The notes: generated by a model from the letters alone, not told the origin. Shown: positions 7,051 to 14,341, counted from the first letter of the stretch. The stretch is 20,725 nucleotides of DNA from Methanosarcinales archaeon (GCA_030672345.1 DAOVGO010000159.1:1-20725), one strand, 5' to 3'. Numbers and translations: made by a program.

Positions 7051-7281
7051 GATCTGCTTGCTTATGCAAGCGGCACGGATGCGCACGAGGAGAAGCCGGA
7101 CTGGAAGATGAGCACAGAAGACCATCTGAAAGCTCTCTGGTTTATCGACCAGCTATGCGGGCATAAAACCGATAAAACCAGGCTACTTTCGCGTGAATCA
7201 TGAAATAGCAAAGATGTACAAGGGAATCGACGTGCTCTACGAGATATGACCCCGGCACCCTTGCAGATGCGAGATAAAACG
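7049..7281 (+). pseudogene. Second copy of the flaD-like/mntA junction, frameshifted
   Basis: This matches 4217-4448 in the same orientation. It begins at LDLLAYASG of the FlaD/E-like domain, has a divergent dozen bases near 7073-7087, then is almost identical. One extra base near 7188-7192 (CTACTTTCG against CTATTCCG) shifts the frame, so the end reads TRLLSRES and stops. Beyond the former stop it also carries the last codons of mntA on the minus strand (RFISHLQGCRGHIS). It has no start and no upstream domain, so it is a non-functional fragment 18 bases from the 3' end of ccmB. Confidence 0.85.
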
Positions 7282-7298
7282 GGTGAGCTACGGTAAAT

Positions 7299-7961
7299 TC
7301 ACTCGATCGCATACCCAAAAACGACCGTAGCCGCCACAAAAAAGACGATATCAAACACACACAATATCCTCAGTTCGGGGATGACATAGTCGCCTGTAAG
7401 CACCTTCGCTGTTGCAGGCACCAGCGCCATGATCAATGGAAAGATCACTGGAAACATGATCACCGGAAGCAGAAGCTCTCTTGCCTGCGTATTTAATGTC
7501 AGCGCCGAGAGCAGCGTGCCAACAGCGAGAAACCCGACCGTTCCGAGCAATACGACCAGAGCCAGCCAGAATATGTTTGTTAATGTGTAATTAAATAAAA
7601 CCATGAATATCGGTATGGCGACGAGCTCCATGATCACCATCAGCACAAGGTTGGATAGCATCTTTCCGACGTAGATCACGCTGCGGTCAACAGGGCAGAG
7701 CTTCAGCCCCTCGATACAGTTCTCCTCCTGCTCAAGCGTGAACGATCTGGACAATCCAAGCATCCCTGCAAATATAAACGTGATCCAGAGAATACCCGGA
7801 GCCAGTTCGGTGATCCGGTCATAATCACCGATCGAATCCCTGAATGAAAAGCTAAAAATCAGCATGATGAGCAGCGCAAACACAAGCATTGAGTTCAGCA
7901 TCTGTTTCGTCCTGAACTCGGCTGTAAGGTCTTTGCCTGCGATTGCTATGCACCGCCTCAT
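7299..7961 (-). CDS. ccmB: CcmB-like ABC transporter membrane protein
   Basis: A 220-residue integral membrane protein starting at the minus-strand ATG 7961 (MRRCIAIAGKDLTAEFRTKQ). The frame is open further upstream to 8093, but that would overlap mptD. It has six probable membrane spans and the typical CcmB features: a start with KDL.aE.R.k, then a hydrophobic helix, FAGMLGLSRSFTLEQEENCI, and GLKLCPVDRSVIYVGKMLSN. In cytochrome c maturation CcmB is the permease partner of the ATPase CcmA. No ccmA, ccmC or ccmE is within this window. The 3' end is followed at once by the duplicated flaD fragment. It is divergent from mptD with about 100 bases between the starts. The length equals that of the family. 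A general ABC-2 type permease is the alternative. Confidence 0.82.
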   Translation of the reverse strand: MRRCIAIAGKDLTAEFRTKQMLNSMLVFALLIMLIFSFSFRDSIGDYDRITELAPGILWITFIFAGMLGLSRSFTLEQEENCIEGLKLCPVDRSVIYVGKMLSNLVLMVIMELVAIPIFMVLFNYTLTNIFWLALVVLLGTVGFLAVGTLLSALTLNTQARELLLPVIMFPVIFPLIMALVPATAKVLTGDYVIPELRILCVFDIVFFVAATVVFGYAIE

Positions 7962-7984
7962 ATCGCGTAAACTATGTGCGATGA

Positions 7985-7992
7985 TACATAAA
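7985..7992 (-). promoter_or_regulatory. Possible TATA box of ccmB
   Basis: On the minus strand TTTATGTA lies about 27 bases before the ccmB ATG, the spacing expected for a leaderless archaeal transcript. There is no ribosome site in front of this start, which agrees with leaderless initiation. Confidence 0.3.
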
Positions 7993-8061
7993 CGTGAGCA
8001 CAACTTTACTTTCGGAAGATACCAAGACCGGGAAATCGCAAACAGCCCCGGCGAAGTCATA

Positions 8062-8448
8062 ATGTTAAATAACATCACAGATATCAGAGACATGATGACC
8101 GGGATAACAGATCAGGATCGTGCCTTGTTCGAGGCTGGAATCAAGCTTGGCGCCCTGTACCACCAGTTTACCGGCGCTCCTCTCAACCCTGATACCGCAG
8201 GGAGTCTTGAACTGGCGATCGAGGACAGCATATCCTTGCAGCCGTGTGTGCGTGAGATTTCGGTGTCCATCGATCGTGAAATGGTTAAAGATCGGTTGAA
8301 CGATTTCGGATACTGTGAACTGGACGGCAGAATGCTTACGGTGACTGCAATCATCGAATTTGGCACTGCTGTTGTGTATGCCGGCATGAAATACGATGAG
8401 GATGCGGATTATCCGATGATGTTTCTGCAGCGGATCGAGGTGCGATGA
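8062..8448 (+). CDS. mptD: Dihydroneopterin aldolase MptD
   Basis: A 128-residue protein of the archaeal MptD family (formerly DUF372), which cleaves 7,8-dihydroneopterin to 6-hydroxymethyl-7,8-dihydropterin and glycolaldehyde in tetrahydromethanopterin synthesis. The recognisable core is DRALFEAGIKLGALYHQFTG followed by APLNPDTAGSLELAIEDSI. The C-terminal half ends in a beta-rich part with GTAVVYAGMKYDEDADYPMM. The length matches the family (about 115-130). The frame is open upstream, but ATG 8062 is the most plausible start; ATG 8092 is an alternative just before the conserved region. Its stop overlaps the start of fmdB by 4 bases (ATGA), so they are co-translated. mptA, which acts earlier in the pathway, is elsewhere in the window. 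Confidence 0.82.
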   Translation: MLNNITDIRDMMTGITDQDRALFEAGIKLGALYHQFTGAPLNPDTAGSLELAIEDSISLQPCVREISVSIDREMVKDRLNDFGYCELDGRMLTVTAIIEFGTAVVYAGMKYDEDADYPMMFLQRIEVR

Positions 8449-9650
8449 TGGCATGCACAGGATGTGCGCTTCTGTGCGAGGATATTGAGGTGCGTGATGG
8501 CGAGGTGAGACATGCGTGCCGTATCGGGACTGCGCACATCCTGAACCGGCAGCAGATCGATCCGATGGTGGATCAGGAGGTTGTGGATATCGATGATGCG
8601 ATCAGGCGAGCTGCTGCCCTGCTTGCGGACGCAGAAAGACCGATGTTCCTTGGATTTGGCAATTCAATCACAGAAACGCAAGCGACAGGCGTTCGGCTGG
8701 CAGAGAAGATCGGTGCGGGCATCGATCCATGCTCGGTTCACACGAGTCTCATCGACGACATCGTTCACAGCCGGGTCAAGACCTGCACGCTGCCAGAGGT
8801 GCGGGACTATGCAGACGTGATCCTGTTCTGGGGCGCAGATCCGATGAATACGCACCCGCGGCTGATGTCAGGATATGCCTACTATCCACGCGGCAAGAAC
8901 CGGCAGCACGGCTGGGAGACTGACCGCACCGCAATCGCGATCGATGTCCGCAGATCGCACACTGCAAGCATCTGCAAAGAGATGTATGAGATCGTCCCGG
9001 GTCGCAACATTGAATTTATTGATGCGCTCATGCTCGCGCTCCGAAACAAAGTTCCAAAGACGGTGTATGACAGTAAACGGGTCCTGAAACTTGCAGGCAC
9101 GCTTAAGAAGGCTGAGTTCGGCGTCATCTTTGCAGGACCCGGGCTGGTGGGATCGGTGCCGCGCGGTGCAATCATCCGGCTGATGGACAAACTGAATGAG
9201 TTTTCGGATTTTCGGATTCTCCCGCTGTATTCTCCGTACAATCTACGTTCGATCGCTGCTGTCGATACTGCCGCTGTTACTACCGCTACTACCGTCATGG
9301 CTGATGCTGCGTGCGAGCATCCAGGCGGCTGCACCCCGACCCTCGCCAGTCTGCGCGAGGCTGACTGCCTGCTCTGCGTCGGATTTGACCTTGCAAGCTC
9401 GCTGCCGCAGGCGTGCGATATCGATGCCAGCATAATCGTGATCGATCCAAGCGAGACCCTGACCGCTGGTTGCGCGGATGTCGTGATTCCGTGCGCGGCA
9501 GGCGGCGTGGACCTCGCGGGCACTGCGGTGCGGATGGACGGCGCCAAGATAGACCTCCCGTGCATCACGAAAAACGGGCAGACTGGTGCTGGTGCACGGA
9601 CGCGGGTATCTGATGCGAGCATCATGAACCGACTGCTCGAGGCGGTGTGA
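8445..9650 (+). CDS. fmdB: Formylmethanofuran dehydrogenase subunit B (Mo/W-type), divergent
   Basis: A 401-residue protein, slightly shorter than usual subunits (about 430). In the complex it carries the molybdopterin/tungstopterin active site that interconverts CO2/formate and formyl-methanofuran. The [4Fe-4S] ligands are complete: C4, C7 and C11 (CTGCALLC) and C25 (ACRIG). The core YADVILFWGADPMNTHPRLM matches the family WG.NP..AHPR block. Odd point: canonical subunits have a metal-ligand Cys in a '(S/T)-V-C-H-G-P-S' motif after 'D-N-T'. Here the region reads GIDPCSVHTSLIDD, about two residues shorter, so the ligand is either C96 in a shifted place or absent. The gene lies between mptD (4-base overlap) and fmdD (1-base gap). 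Subunits A, C and others are not in this window. Confidence 0.85.
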   Translation: MMACTGCALLCEDIEVRDGEVRHACRIGTAHILNRQQIDPMVDQEVVDIDDAIRRAAALLADAERPMFLGFGNSITETQATGVRLAEKIGAGIDPCSVHTSLIDDIVHSRVKTCTLPEVRDYADVILFWGADPMNTHPRLMSGYAYYPRGKNRQHGWETDRTAIAIDVRRSHTASICKEMYEIVPGRNIEFIDALMLALRNKVPKTVYDSKRVLKLAGTLKKAEFGVIFAGPGLVGSVPRGAIIRLMDKLNEFSDFRILPLYSPYNLRSIAAVDTAAVTTATTVMADAACEHPGGCTPTLASLREADCLLCVGFDLASSLPQACDIDASIIVIDPSETLTAGCADVVIPCAAGGVDLAGTAVRMDGAKIDLPCITKNGQTGAGARTRVSDASIMNRLLEAV

Positions 9651-9651
9651 T

Positions 9652-10077
9652 ATGCCAGAGATCAAATTTGATCAATTTCTTGCCGCGCCTGAACGCGAAA
9701 TTGTGATCGTCAGGTATCACGACATCTTCCAGACCGAGGCAGCACTGAAACACGGGAAGTTCAGCAAGGAGTATCAGGACTTGTCCGCAGTTATCGTGCT
9801 CGATCCGGTGGATATGAAGAAGATCGATGCCGGTGACGGCGATCCTGTGAAGATAAGCAGCGAATACGGCACCGTTGTCGTTGTGGCGAAGAAATCAGAG
9901 GGGGAAAATGATGCGAGGGCGAATGCGGGGCATTCCGGAGTCGGATACATGCCTGCAAGCGTGTGGTCGAATATTCTTGCTTTTGGAAGCACACCGGTGT
10001 CCGCGAAGGTGAGCAGGTCGCAGCAGAAGATATCTACGGTTGGCGAGTTGACCCGGATCCAACGGTTAATAGATTAG
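9652..10077 (+). CDS. fmdD: Formylmethanofuran dehydrogenase subunit D
   Basis: A 141-residue molybdopterin-dinucleotide-binding domain protein, which in the enzyme completes the cofactor cradle of subunit B. The fold signature is a beta barrel with SAVIVLDPVDMKKIDAGDGD then PVKISSEYGTVVVVAKKSE, and the cofactor-facing loop GVGYMPASVWSNIL, equivalent to the GxxFMPxGxWAN loop of other family members. It starts one base after the fmdB stop, so the two are translationally linked. The length is normal. About 140 bases without a gene follow, with the promoter of atwA in them. Confidence 0.85.
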   Translation: MPEIKFDQFLAAPEREIVIVRYHDIFQTEAALKHGKFSKEYQDLSAVIVLDPVDMKKIDAGDGDPVKISSEYGTVVVVAKKSEGENDARANAGHSGVGYMPASVWSNILAFGSTPVSAKVSRSQQKISTVGELTRIQRLID

Positions 10078-10158
10078 TAGACAGAACCTGGCTCCGGGTA
10101 TTGCACGGGAGTTTTTTAAATGCCACTACCCACAACAATACCCTCATCTCATCAAAAC

Positions 10159-10167
10159 GTTAAATAC
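10159..10167 (+). promoter_or_regulatory. TATA box of atwA
   Basis: GTTAAATAC lies about 55 bases before the ATG at 10216. An earlier T/A run, TTTTTAAATG, ends near 10122 and could belong to the same promoter region or end the fmd transcript. A GGAGG ribosome site at about 10205-10209 decides the atwA start. Confidence 0.45.
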
Positions 10168-10215
10168 CTGCTACAGAACAATTGGATTAATCTATCAAAG
10201 ATACGGAGGACACGC

Positions 10216-11934
10216 ATGACGAAAATGCTGCAAATCAACAATCTTGTAAAGGAATACAATATCGGCTCGGAAAAGATCAGGGCGCTCGATGGAGTCAGTT
10301 TCAGTGTGAATGAAGGAGAGATCGTGGGTTTAATCGGGCGCAGCGGCGGCGGAAAGAGCACGCTCTTAAATATCATCCGCGGGTTCTCTACGTTCGATGA
10401 GGGGGCGCTGAATCTGGATGGTCTGGAAGTGGTGCCTAACTCGCCAGAAGAGACGCTATTAGAGCTCAAAAAAAATACTGCGATACACCTCCAGCGGTCG
10501 TTCGCGCTGTGGTCTGATTACGCGGTAAACGACGTCCTTCGCAAGATATATTCGCTCAGAATAGGTTATGAAGGACTGCCACCAGAGGATCTGCCAGAAT
10601 ACGATGATATGCTAAAGGAGGCGATGAAATACTTGAGAATGGTGGGGATGGAGGCAAAAGCACGTCATATAGATTATGCATTGAGCGGAGGCGAAAAACA
10701 GAGGGTGATCATAGCAAGGCAGCTCGCAAAGAAGCCAAAGATACTTCTGCTCGATGAACCCGCAACGATGGCATGTCCTGCTACCAAGCAGGAATTCCTC
10801 GACACGATAAAGAAAGTGAATCGCGAGACCGGGCTTACTGTGCTCTGTGTGTCGCATCTGCCTGATGTTCACAGGTACCTTACAGACCGGCTGATCTGGA
10901 TCGATAATGGGAAGATCATCAGAGAAGGAGATCCCGGATCAGTAATCGATGAATTCTTAAAAGACATACCTGAACCGTTCCCTCTGCCAAAAAGAAAACC
11001 CGGCAGGAAGCGTATAGCCATAAAGGCGGAAAATATCTCGCACAGCTTCTATCTTGTCGCTGTCAGGGGGATAACACTGAGTTTCGACTCACTCAACTTC
11101 AATATCAACCAGGGGGACATTACATCGATCATAGGTCCGAGCGGCGCGGGCAAGACGGTTCTCTGGAACATACTGGCTGGTTTCATGTTTCCGAAGCAGG
11201 GAAAGGTGCTTTACCGGCATGGCGACGAGTGGGTGAATATGAGCCAGTATCACAAGCAGCGGATGGAGATCAGACGACGGATCGGGATTATGTTCCAGGA
11301 GTTTGCGTTAAGCCCGCACGAAACGATCATAGACCAGCTCGCGTTCAAACTCGGCGTCAAGGGGCAGCATGTGATCGATGATGCAAAGGAACGGGCAGAT
11401 AAACTGGGCATAGGGACTGAAGTGCTGGATACGCTGTATCAGATCGTGGATATGCCTGAAACCGGCGCAAAGGACAAACTTGAGGCGCTCGGATTTTCTC
11501 CCACAATTTTTGGCGAGCTATTCCCGCGTTTCCCTCGCACAGAGACTGTGAAGTACGCAGAATCGGTATTCGGTGCTCTCGACCTTTCGATGGATGTGCT
11601 TGATAAGTATCCGCAGGAGTTGTCAGGCGGCGAGAAGGTGCGGGCGATGCTTGCGATCACGCTTGCGCACCGTCCCGACATCCTGCTGCTCGACGAACCA
11701 TTCGGCGATCTGGATCCGATAACGCTACGCGACGTCACCAATTCGCTGAAACGGATCAACGCCGAGTTCGGGACGACGATTGTGCTGATCAGTCACCATC
11801 TCGACTTTGTGAGAGAGGTATCCCATCGCGTGATACTGATCGAGGATGGCGAGTTGATCATGGACGGGAAGCCTGAACCGGTCTGCAATGAAATGCTCAG
11901 GCGCTCAGGCGTGACATATATGCAACATACATGA
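10216..11934 (+). CDS. atwA: Methyl-coenzyme M reductase activation component A2 (AtwA)
   Basis: A 572-residue soluble ATPase with two ABC cassettes and no membrane spans. Cassette 1: Walker A GRSGGGKST (41-49), signature LSGGE (156-160), Walker B ILLLDEPA (176-183), then the unusual TMACPATKQE in place of the normal D-loop, a feature I associate with AtwA. Cassette 2: GPSGAGKT (307-314), LSGGEK (469-474), ILLLDEPFGDLD (489-500). In methanogens A2 provides the ATP-driven step that reduces Ni(II) of cofactor F430 and activates methyl-CoM reductase, so its presence implies an mcr system elsewhere. The frame is open upstream to 10120, but the GGAGG at 10205 fixes ATG 10216. It follows fmdD and precedes an ABC ATPase gene after 34 bases. 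Confidence 0.9.
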   Translation: MTKMLQINNLVKEYNIGSEKIRALDGVSFSVNEGEIVGLIGRSGGGKSTLLNIIRGFSTFDEGALNLDGLEVVPNSPEETLLELKKNTAIHLQRSFALWSDYAVNDVLRKIYSLRIGYEGLPPEDLPEYDDMLKEAMKYLRMVGMEAKARHIDYALSGGEKQRVIIARQLAKKPKILLLDEPATMACPATKQEFLDTIKKVNRETGLTVLCVSHLPDVHRYLTDRLIWIDNGKIIREGDPGSVIDEFLKDIPEPFPLPKRKPGRKRIAIKAENISHSFYLVAVRGITLSFDSLNFNINQGDITSIIGPSGAGKTVLWNILAGFMFPKQGKVLYRHGDEWVNMSQYHKQRMEIRRRIGIMFQEFALSPHETIIDQLAFKLGVKGQHVIDDAKERADKLGIGTEVLDTLYQIVDMPETGAKDKLEALGFSPTIFGELFPRFPRTETVKYAESVFGALDLSMDVLDKYPQELSGGEKVRAMLAITLAHRPDILLLDEPFGDLDPITLRDVTNSLKRINAEFGTTIVLISHHLDFVREVSHRVILIEDGELIMDGKPEPVCNEMLRRSGVTYMQHT

Positions 11935-11968
11935 TCGTGTGCATTGCATGATCGAGACGTAAGTGAAA

Positions 11969-12646
11969 ATGGCAATGACCAGGGCGATCATCGAACTTGT
12001 GCATGTCTGGAAGATCTTCGGCGAGGGCGAGGCATCGACAGTCGCGGTCCGGGACGTGAGCATGGCGATTGACGCGGGAGAGTTCGTATCGATCATAGGC
12101 GCATCAGGCTCTGGCAAATCCACGCTCATGAACCAGATCGGGATCCTTGATATGCCGACGAGAGGTGATGTCTACATCGGGGGATACAAGGTCTCTGACA
12201 TGAACGAGAACGAACGGGCGCGGGTCAGGCGGGAGGTGCTTGGATTCATCTTCCAGCAGTTCAACCTGATACCGACGTTCACGGTGCTCGAGAACGTCGA
12301 GATCCCGATGGTGCTTACTGAAGTGGATGACGACGAGCGGAGATTCCGGGCAACAGACATCCTCGAATCACTGAAACTTGGTCACAGGCTCAATTATTAT
12401 CCGGGTCAACTCTCTGGCGGTCAGCAGCAGCGGGTCGCGATAGCAAGAGCGCTTGTAAACGACCCTGACATCCTTCTTGCGGATGAGCCAACCGGCAATC
12501 TGGATATAAAGTCCGGTGATGTGGTTTTTGACATCTTAAGCGACCTGCACGACCGTGGCAAGACAGTTGTGCTGATCACCCACGATCACAATCTCGCTGG
12601 AAGGACAGAGCGAAGCATCCAGTTGCTGGATGGTGAGATCGTTTGA
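11969..12646 (+). CDS. ABC transporter ATP-binding protein, LolD/MacB type
   Basis: About 225 residues. All ATPase motifs are present: Walker A GASGSGKST, Q-loop FQQFNLIP, signature LSGGQQQR, Walker B ILLADEPTGNLD, H-loop ITHDHNLA. The FQQFNL and ADEPTGNLD forms are those of the LolD/FtsE/MacB subgroup, whose partners are FtsX-type permeases that move lipoproteins, peptides or drugs out of the membrane. No such permease is in the window. The start is uncertain: GTG 11963, ATG 11969 and ATG 11975 are in frame and none has a strong ribosome site. It is placed between atwA and a peptidase gene that overlaps its end. Whether it works with atwA or with an unlinked permease cannot be decided here. 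Confidence 0.88.
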   Translation: MAMTRAIIELVHVWKIFGEGEASTVAVRDVSMAIDAGEFVSIIGASGSGKSTLMNQIGILDMPTRGDVYIGGYKVSDMNENERARVRREVLGFIFQQFNLIPTFTVLENVEIPMVLTEVDDDERRFRATDILESLKLGHRLNYYPGQLSGGQQQRVAIARALVNDPDILLADEPTGNLDIKSGDVVFDILSDLHDRGKTVVLITHDHNLAGRTERSIQLLDGEIV

Positions 12647-13796
12647 GGTGAGCCGTGCCCGCGTGACTTTTGATTCTCCCATGACCCAGAACCCCCACCT
12701 CATAATCGACGACAGCATCCACAACCAGGATCTGTACTACGCGACCCGGTTCCTCGCGCAGGACCGGTTCTTATATCTGAGTTCAGGGAACCGGGAAATC
12801 CTCCTGATATCGCAGATGGAGCTTGGTCGCGCCCGCAAGGAATCCCGGATCGATGACATCCGCACGACCGCGGATTATGACATAACAGGGAAATCGAAAC
12901 GATACGGGCGGGAAACAGCTTATGGTCTGGTCGTAGCCGAACTTCTGCATGACGAGGAGATGACCCGCGTCGAGGTCCCGCACAACTTCCCCATATTCCT
13001 TGCAGATGATCTGCGGAGGCGGGGATTTGAGGTTGTGCCGGTCAAGAGTCAGGTAGCGGAATTGCGCCGGGTAAAAATCGAAAGGGAGATCGAACAGATC
13101 AAAAAAGCGCAAGTGTGCTGCGAGGCTGCCATGCGGCGTGCGGTCGATGCGATACGGAGAGCCGGTATCAGAGACGGGGCACTGATCGATTCGGAGCCGA
13201 GTTCCGGTCAGGTTCTGACCTCAGAGCGGATCAGGGCGAGGATCGAGCACACCCTGATCGACTGCGGATGCGAATCGCACAGCACGATCGTTGCATGTGG
13301 CAGGGACGGGGCAGAGCCGCACAGCATGGGCACAGGCACGCTCCGGGCGGATGAGAGTATCGTGATTGATATCTTCCCGCGCCTGCGAAAGGAGCGGTAC
13401 TGTGCAGACATGACGCGCACGGTTGCGCGGGGCAACCCTCAACAGGCGTTAATCGAGATGTACGAGGCTGTGCTGGATGCGCAGTCTGCTGCAATCAGGA
13501 TGGTGCGTGCAGGCATATCCGGAGAGGACGTCCATAATGTGGTCTGCGATCTCTTTGATGATCGGGGATATGGAAAGCTGTTCATTCATTCGACAGGGCA
13601 CGGGGTCGGTCTGGATGTCCATGAGGCGCCATCGGTTGCCACCGGGGGCGAGGTGCTGAAAGCCGGGAACGTGATAACGATCGAGCCAGGGTTGTACGAT
13701 CCTGCGATCGGAGGCATCAGGCTGGAGGATCTGGTGGTGGTCACGGAATCGGGGTGTGAGAACCTCACCACGATGGAGAAACGGTTTGTGGTGTGA
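12630..13796 (+). CDS. pepQ: M24-family Xaa-Pro dipeptidase/aminopeptidase
   Basis: Up to 388 residues; a creatinase-like N-terminal domain (to about 150) is followed by the pita-bread catalytic domain. The five metal ligands are visible: D247 (IVIDIFPR), D260 (CADMTRT), H324 (HSTGHGVGLDVHEAP), E352 (ITIEPGLY) and E366 (IRLEDLVVV). The first two are 13 residues apart because of a small insertion (RLRKER). Such enzymes cleave Xaa-Pro bonds in the cytosol. The frame overlaps the preceding ATPase gene by 17 bases if ATG 12630 is used. GTG 12648 and ATG 12681 (MTQNPHLII) are equally plausible and ATG 12681 is closest to family starts. It is probably co-transcribed with the ATPase gene. Xaa-Pro specificity against methionine aminopeptidase is inferred from the creatinase-like N-domain. 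Confidence 0.85.
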   Translation: MVRSFEVSRARVTFDSPMTQNPHLIIDDSIHNQDLYYATRFLAQDRFLYLSSGNREILLISQMELGRARKESRIDDIRTTADYDITGKSKRYGRETAYGLVVAELLHDEEMTRVEVPHNFPIFLADDLRRRGFEVVPVKSQVAELRRVKIEREIEQIKKAQVCCEAAMRRAVDAIRRAGIRDGALIDSEPSSGQVLTSERIRARIEHTLIDCGCESHSTIVACGRDGAEPHSMGTGTLRADESIVIDIFPRLRKERYCADMTRTVARGNPQQALIEMYEAVLDAQSAAIRMVRAGISGEDVHNVVCDLFDDRGYGKLFIHSTGHGVGLDVHEAPSVATGGEVLKAGNVITIEPGLYDPAIGGIRLEDLVVVTESGCENLTTMEKRFVV

Positions 13797-14024
13797 ATTC
13801 CGGGACGTTTTAATTTCTTCCGGTCAGTTTTGGGGTAAATAGTGCATGCGTGGTGTTTCACCGTTCGGATGGAGGCAGCGGTGTGAATGTATGTAATTCG
13901 GGTTCATCAGTCATCGGTTAAGACACTTGCCGACCCACTCGGTATTTTTATGAAATAATATTCACCAACCATTTATATCTACATATCCCCAATTACTTCT
14001 AATCAGTTATATGAGGGGATATTG
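13797..14024 (+). promoter_or_regulatory. Non-coding stretch with a strong archaeal promoter
   Basis: No gene is seen after the peptidase. ATTTATATC at 13971-13979, preceded by ACCAACC (a possible BRE-like element), is one of the best TATA boxes in the window. Initiation near 13998 would give a short leader with a GAGGGG ribosome site at 14013-14018, leading to the small ORF at 14025. Confidence 0.45.
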
Positions 14025-14099
14025 ATGACAACCGACCTACATATAATCGAAAAAGATCTTTGCACGGTCTTTTCGTACATGCTCAATAACTTGTGGTAA
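14025..14099 (+). CDS. 24-codon ORF with promoter and ribosome site
   Basis: The frame reads MTTDLHIIEKDLC then TVFSYMLNNLW and stops with TAA. It has a convincing TATA box (13971-13979) and a GAGGGG ribosome site 7 bases before the ATG, so it has a complete expression signal for a very short product. It may be the start of a gene truncated by rearrangement or a real small protein. I recognise no family. Confidence 0.35.
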   Translation: MTTDLHIIEKDLCTVFSYMLNNLW

Positions 14100-14104
14100 A
14101 CTCG

Positions 14105-14304
14105 CACCAAAAAAGAAAAGCGCGAGCCCGGGCGCAGCATGTTCGCTTGCGTCGTCCGGCGGCGGCGTGCTCTCACGATTGCATTTGTCCGGGCTCAGAT
14201 GCCCGCCGGGTCCGCCGCGATTGTTCGCTGCCAGCATCCGCTGACACTCCGCCTGCCCGGCGCCCGGCAGTTCACGACCACCACAACGCGGAGACAGTCC
14301 CGCA
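14105..14304 (-). ncRNA. Possible structured RNA, GC-rich, ending in a T-tract
   Basis: This 190-base stretch is markedly GC-richer than its surroundings and has no convincing protein frame. It can form paired elements: GAGCCCGG (14124-14131) with CCGGGCTC (14189-14196), CTGCC/GGCAG (14253-14257 with 14266-14270), and CGTG/CACG around CTCT near 14167-14178. Read on the minus strand it ends in TTTTCTTTTTT (14119 to 14109), the form of an archaeal terminator, and an AT-rich CATAAAG lies just upstream of its other end (about 14308-14314). I checked by eye for SRP RNA and RNase P RNA core motifs and found none. It may be an unrecognised RNA, or a GC-rich relic. Confidence 0.3.
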
Positions 14305-14341
14305 CAAAACTTTATGAATCCTCGCGAACGAAGTGGGTTTG

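Noticed and set aside
8882..9625. Long minus-strand frame of 247 codons inside fmdB
   Set aside because: A shadow of the GC-rich codons of fmdB; no family motif, Ser/Ala/Arg-rich composition.
11930..11954. Direct repeat CATGATCG on both sides of a short stretch after atwA
   Set aside because: Only 8 bases and GATC-rich sequence is common in this genome; no further copies with regular spacing.
14037..14237. Minus-strand frame of 66 codons through the GC-rich block
   Set aside because: Pro/Gly/Arg-rich with no ribosome site; it crosses the T-tract, and a structured RNA or relic explains the region better.
14105..14304. SRP 7S RNA or RNase P RNA
   Set aside because: The conserved core motifs of either RNA (SRP GGAAG/AGCA loops, RNase P GAGGAAAGUCC) were not found on either strand.
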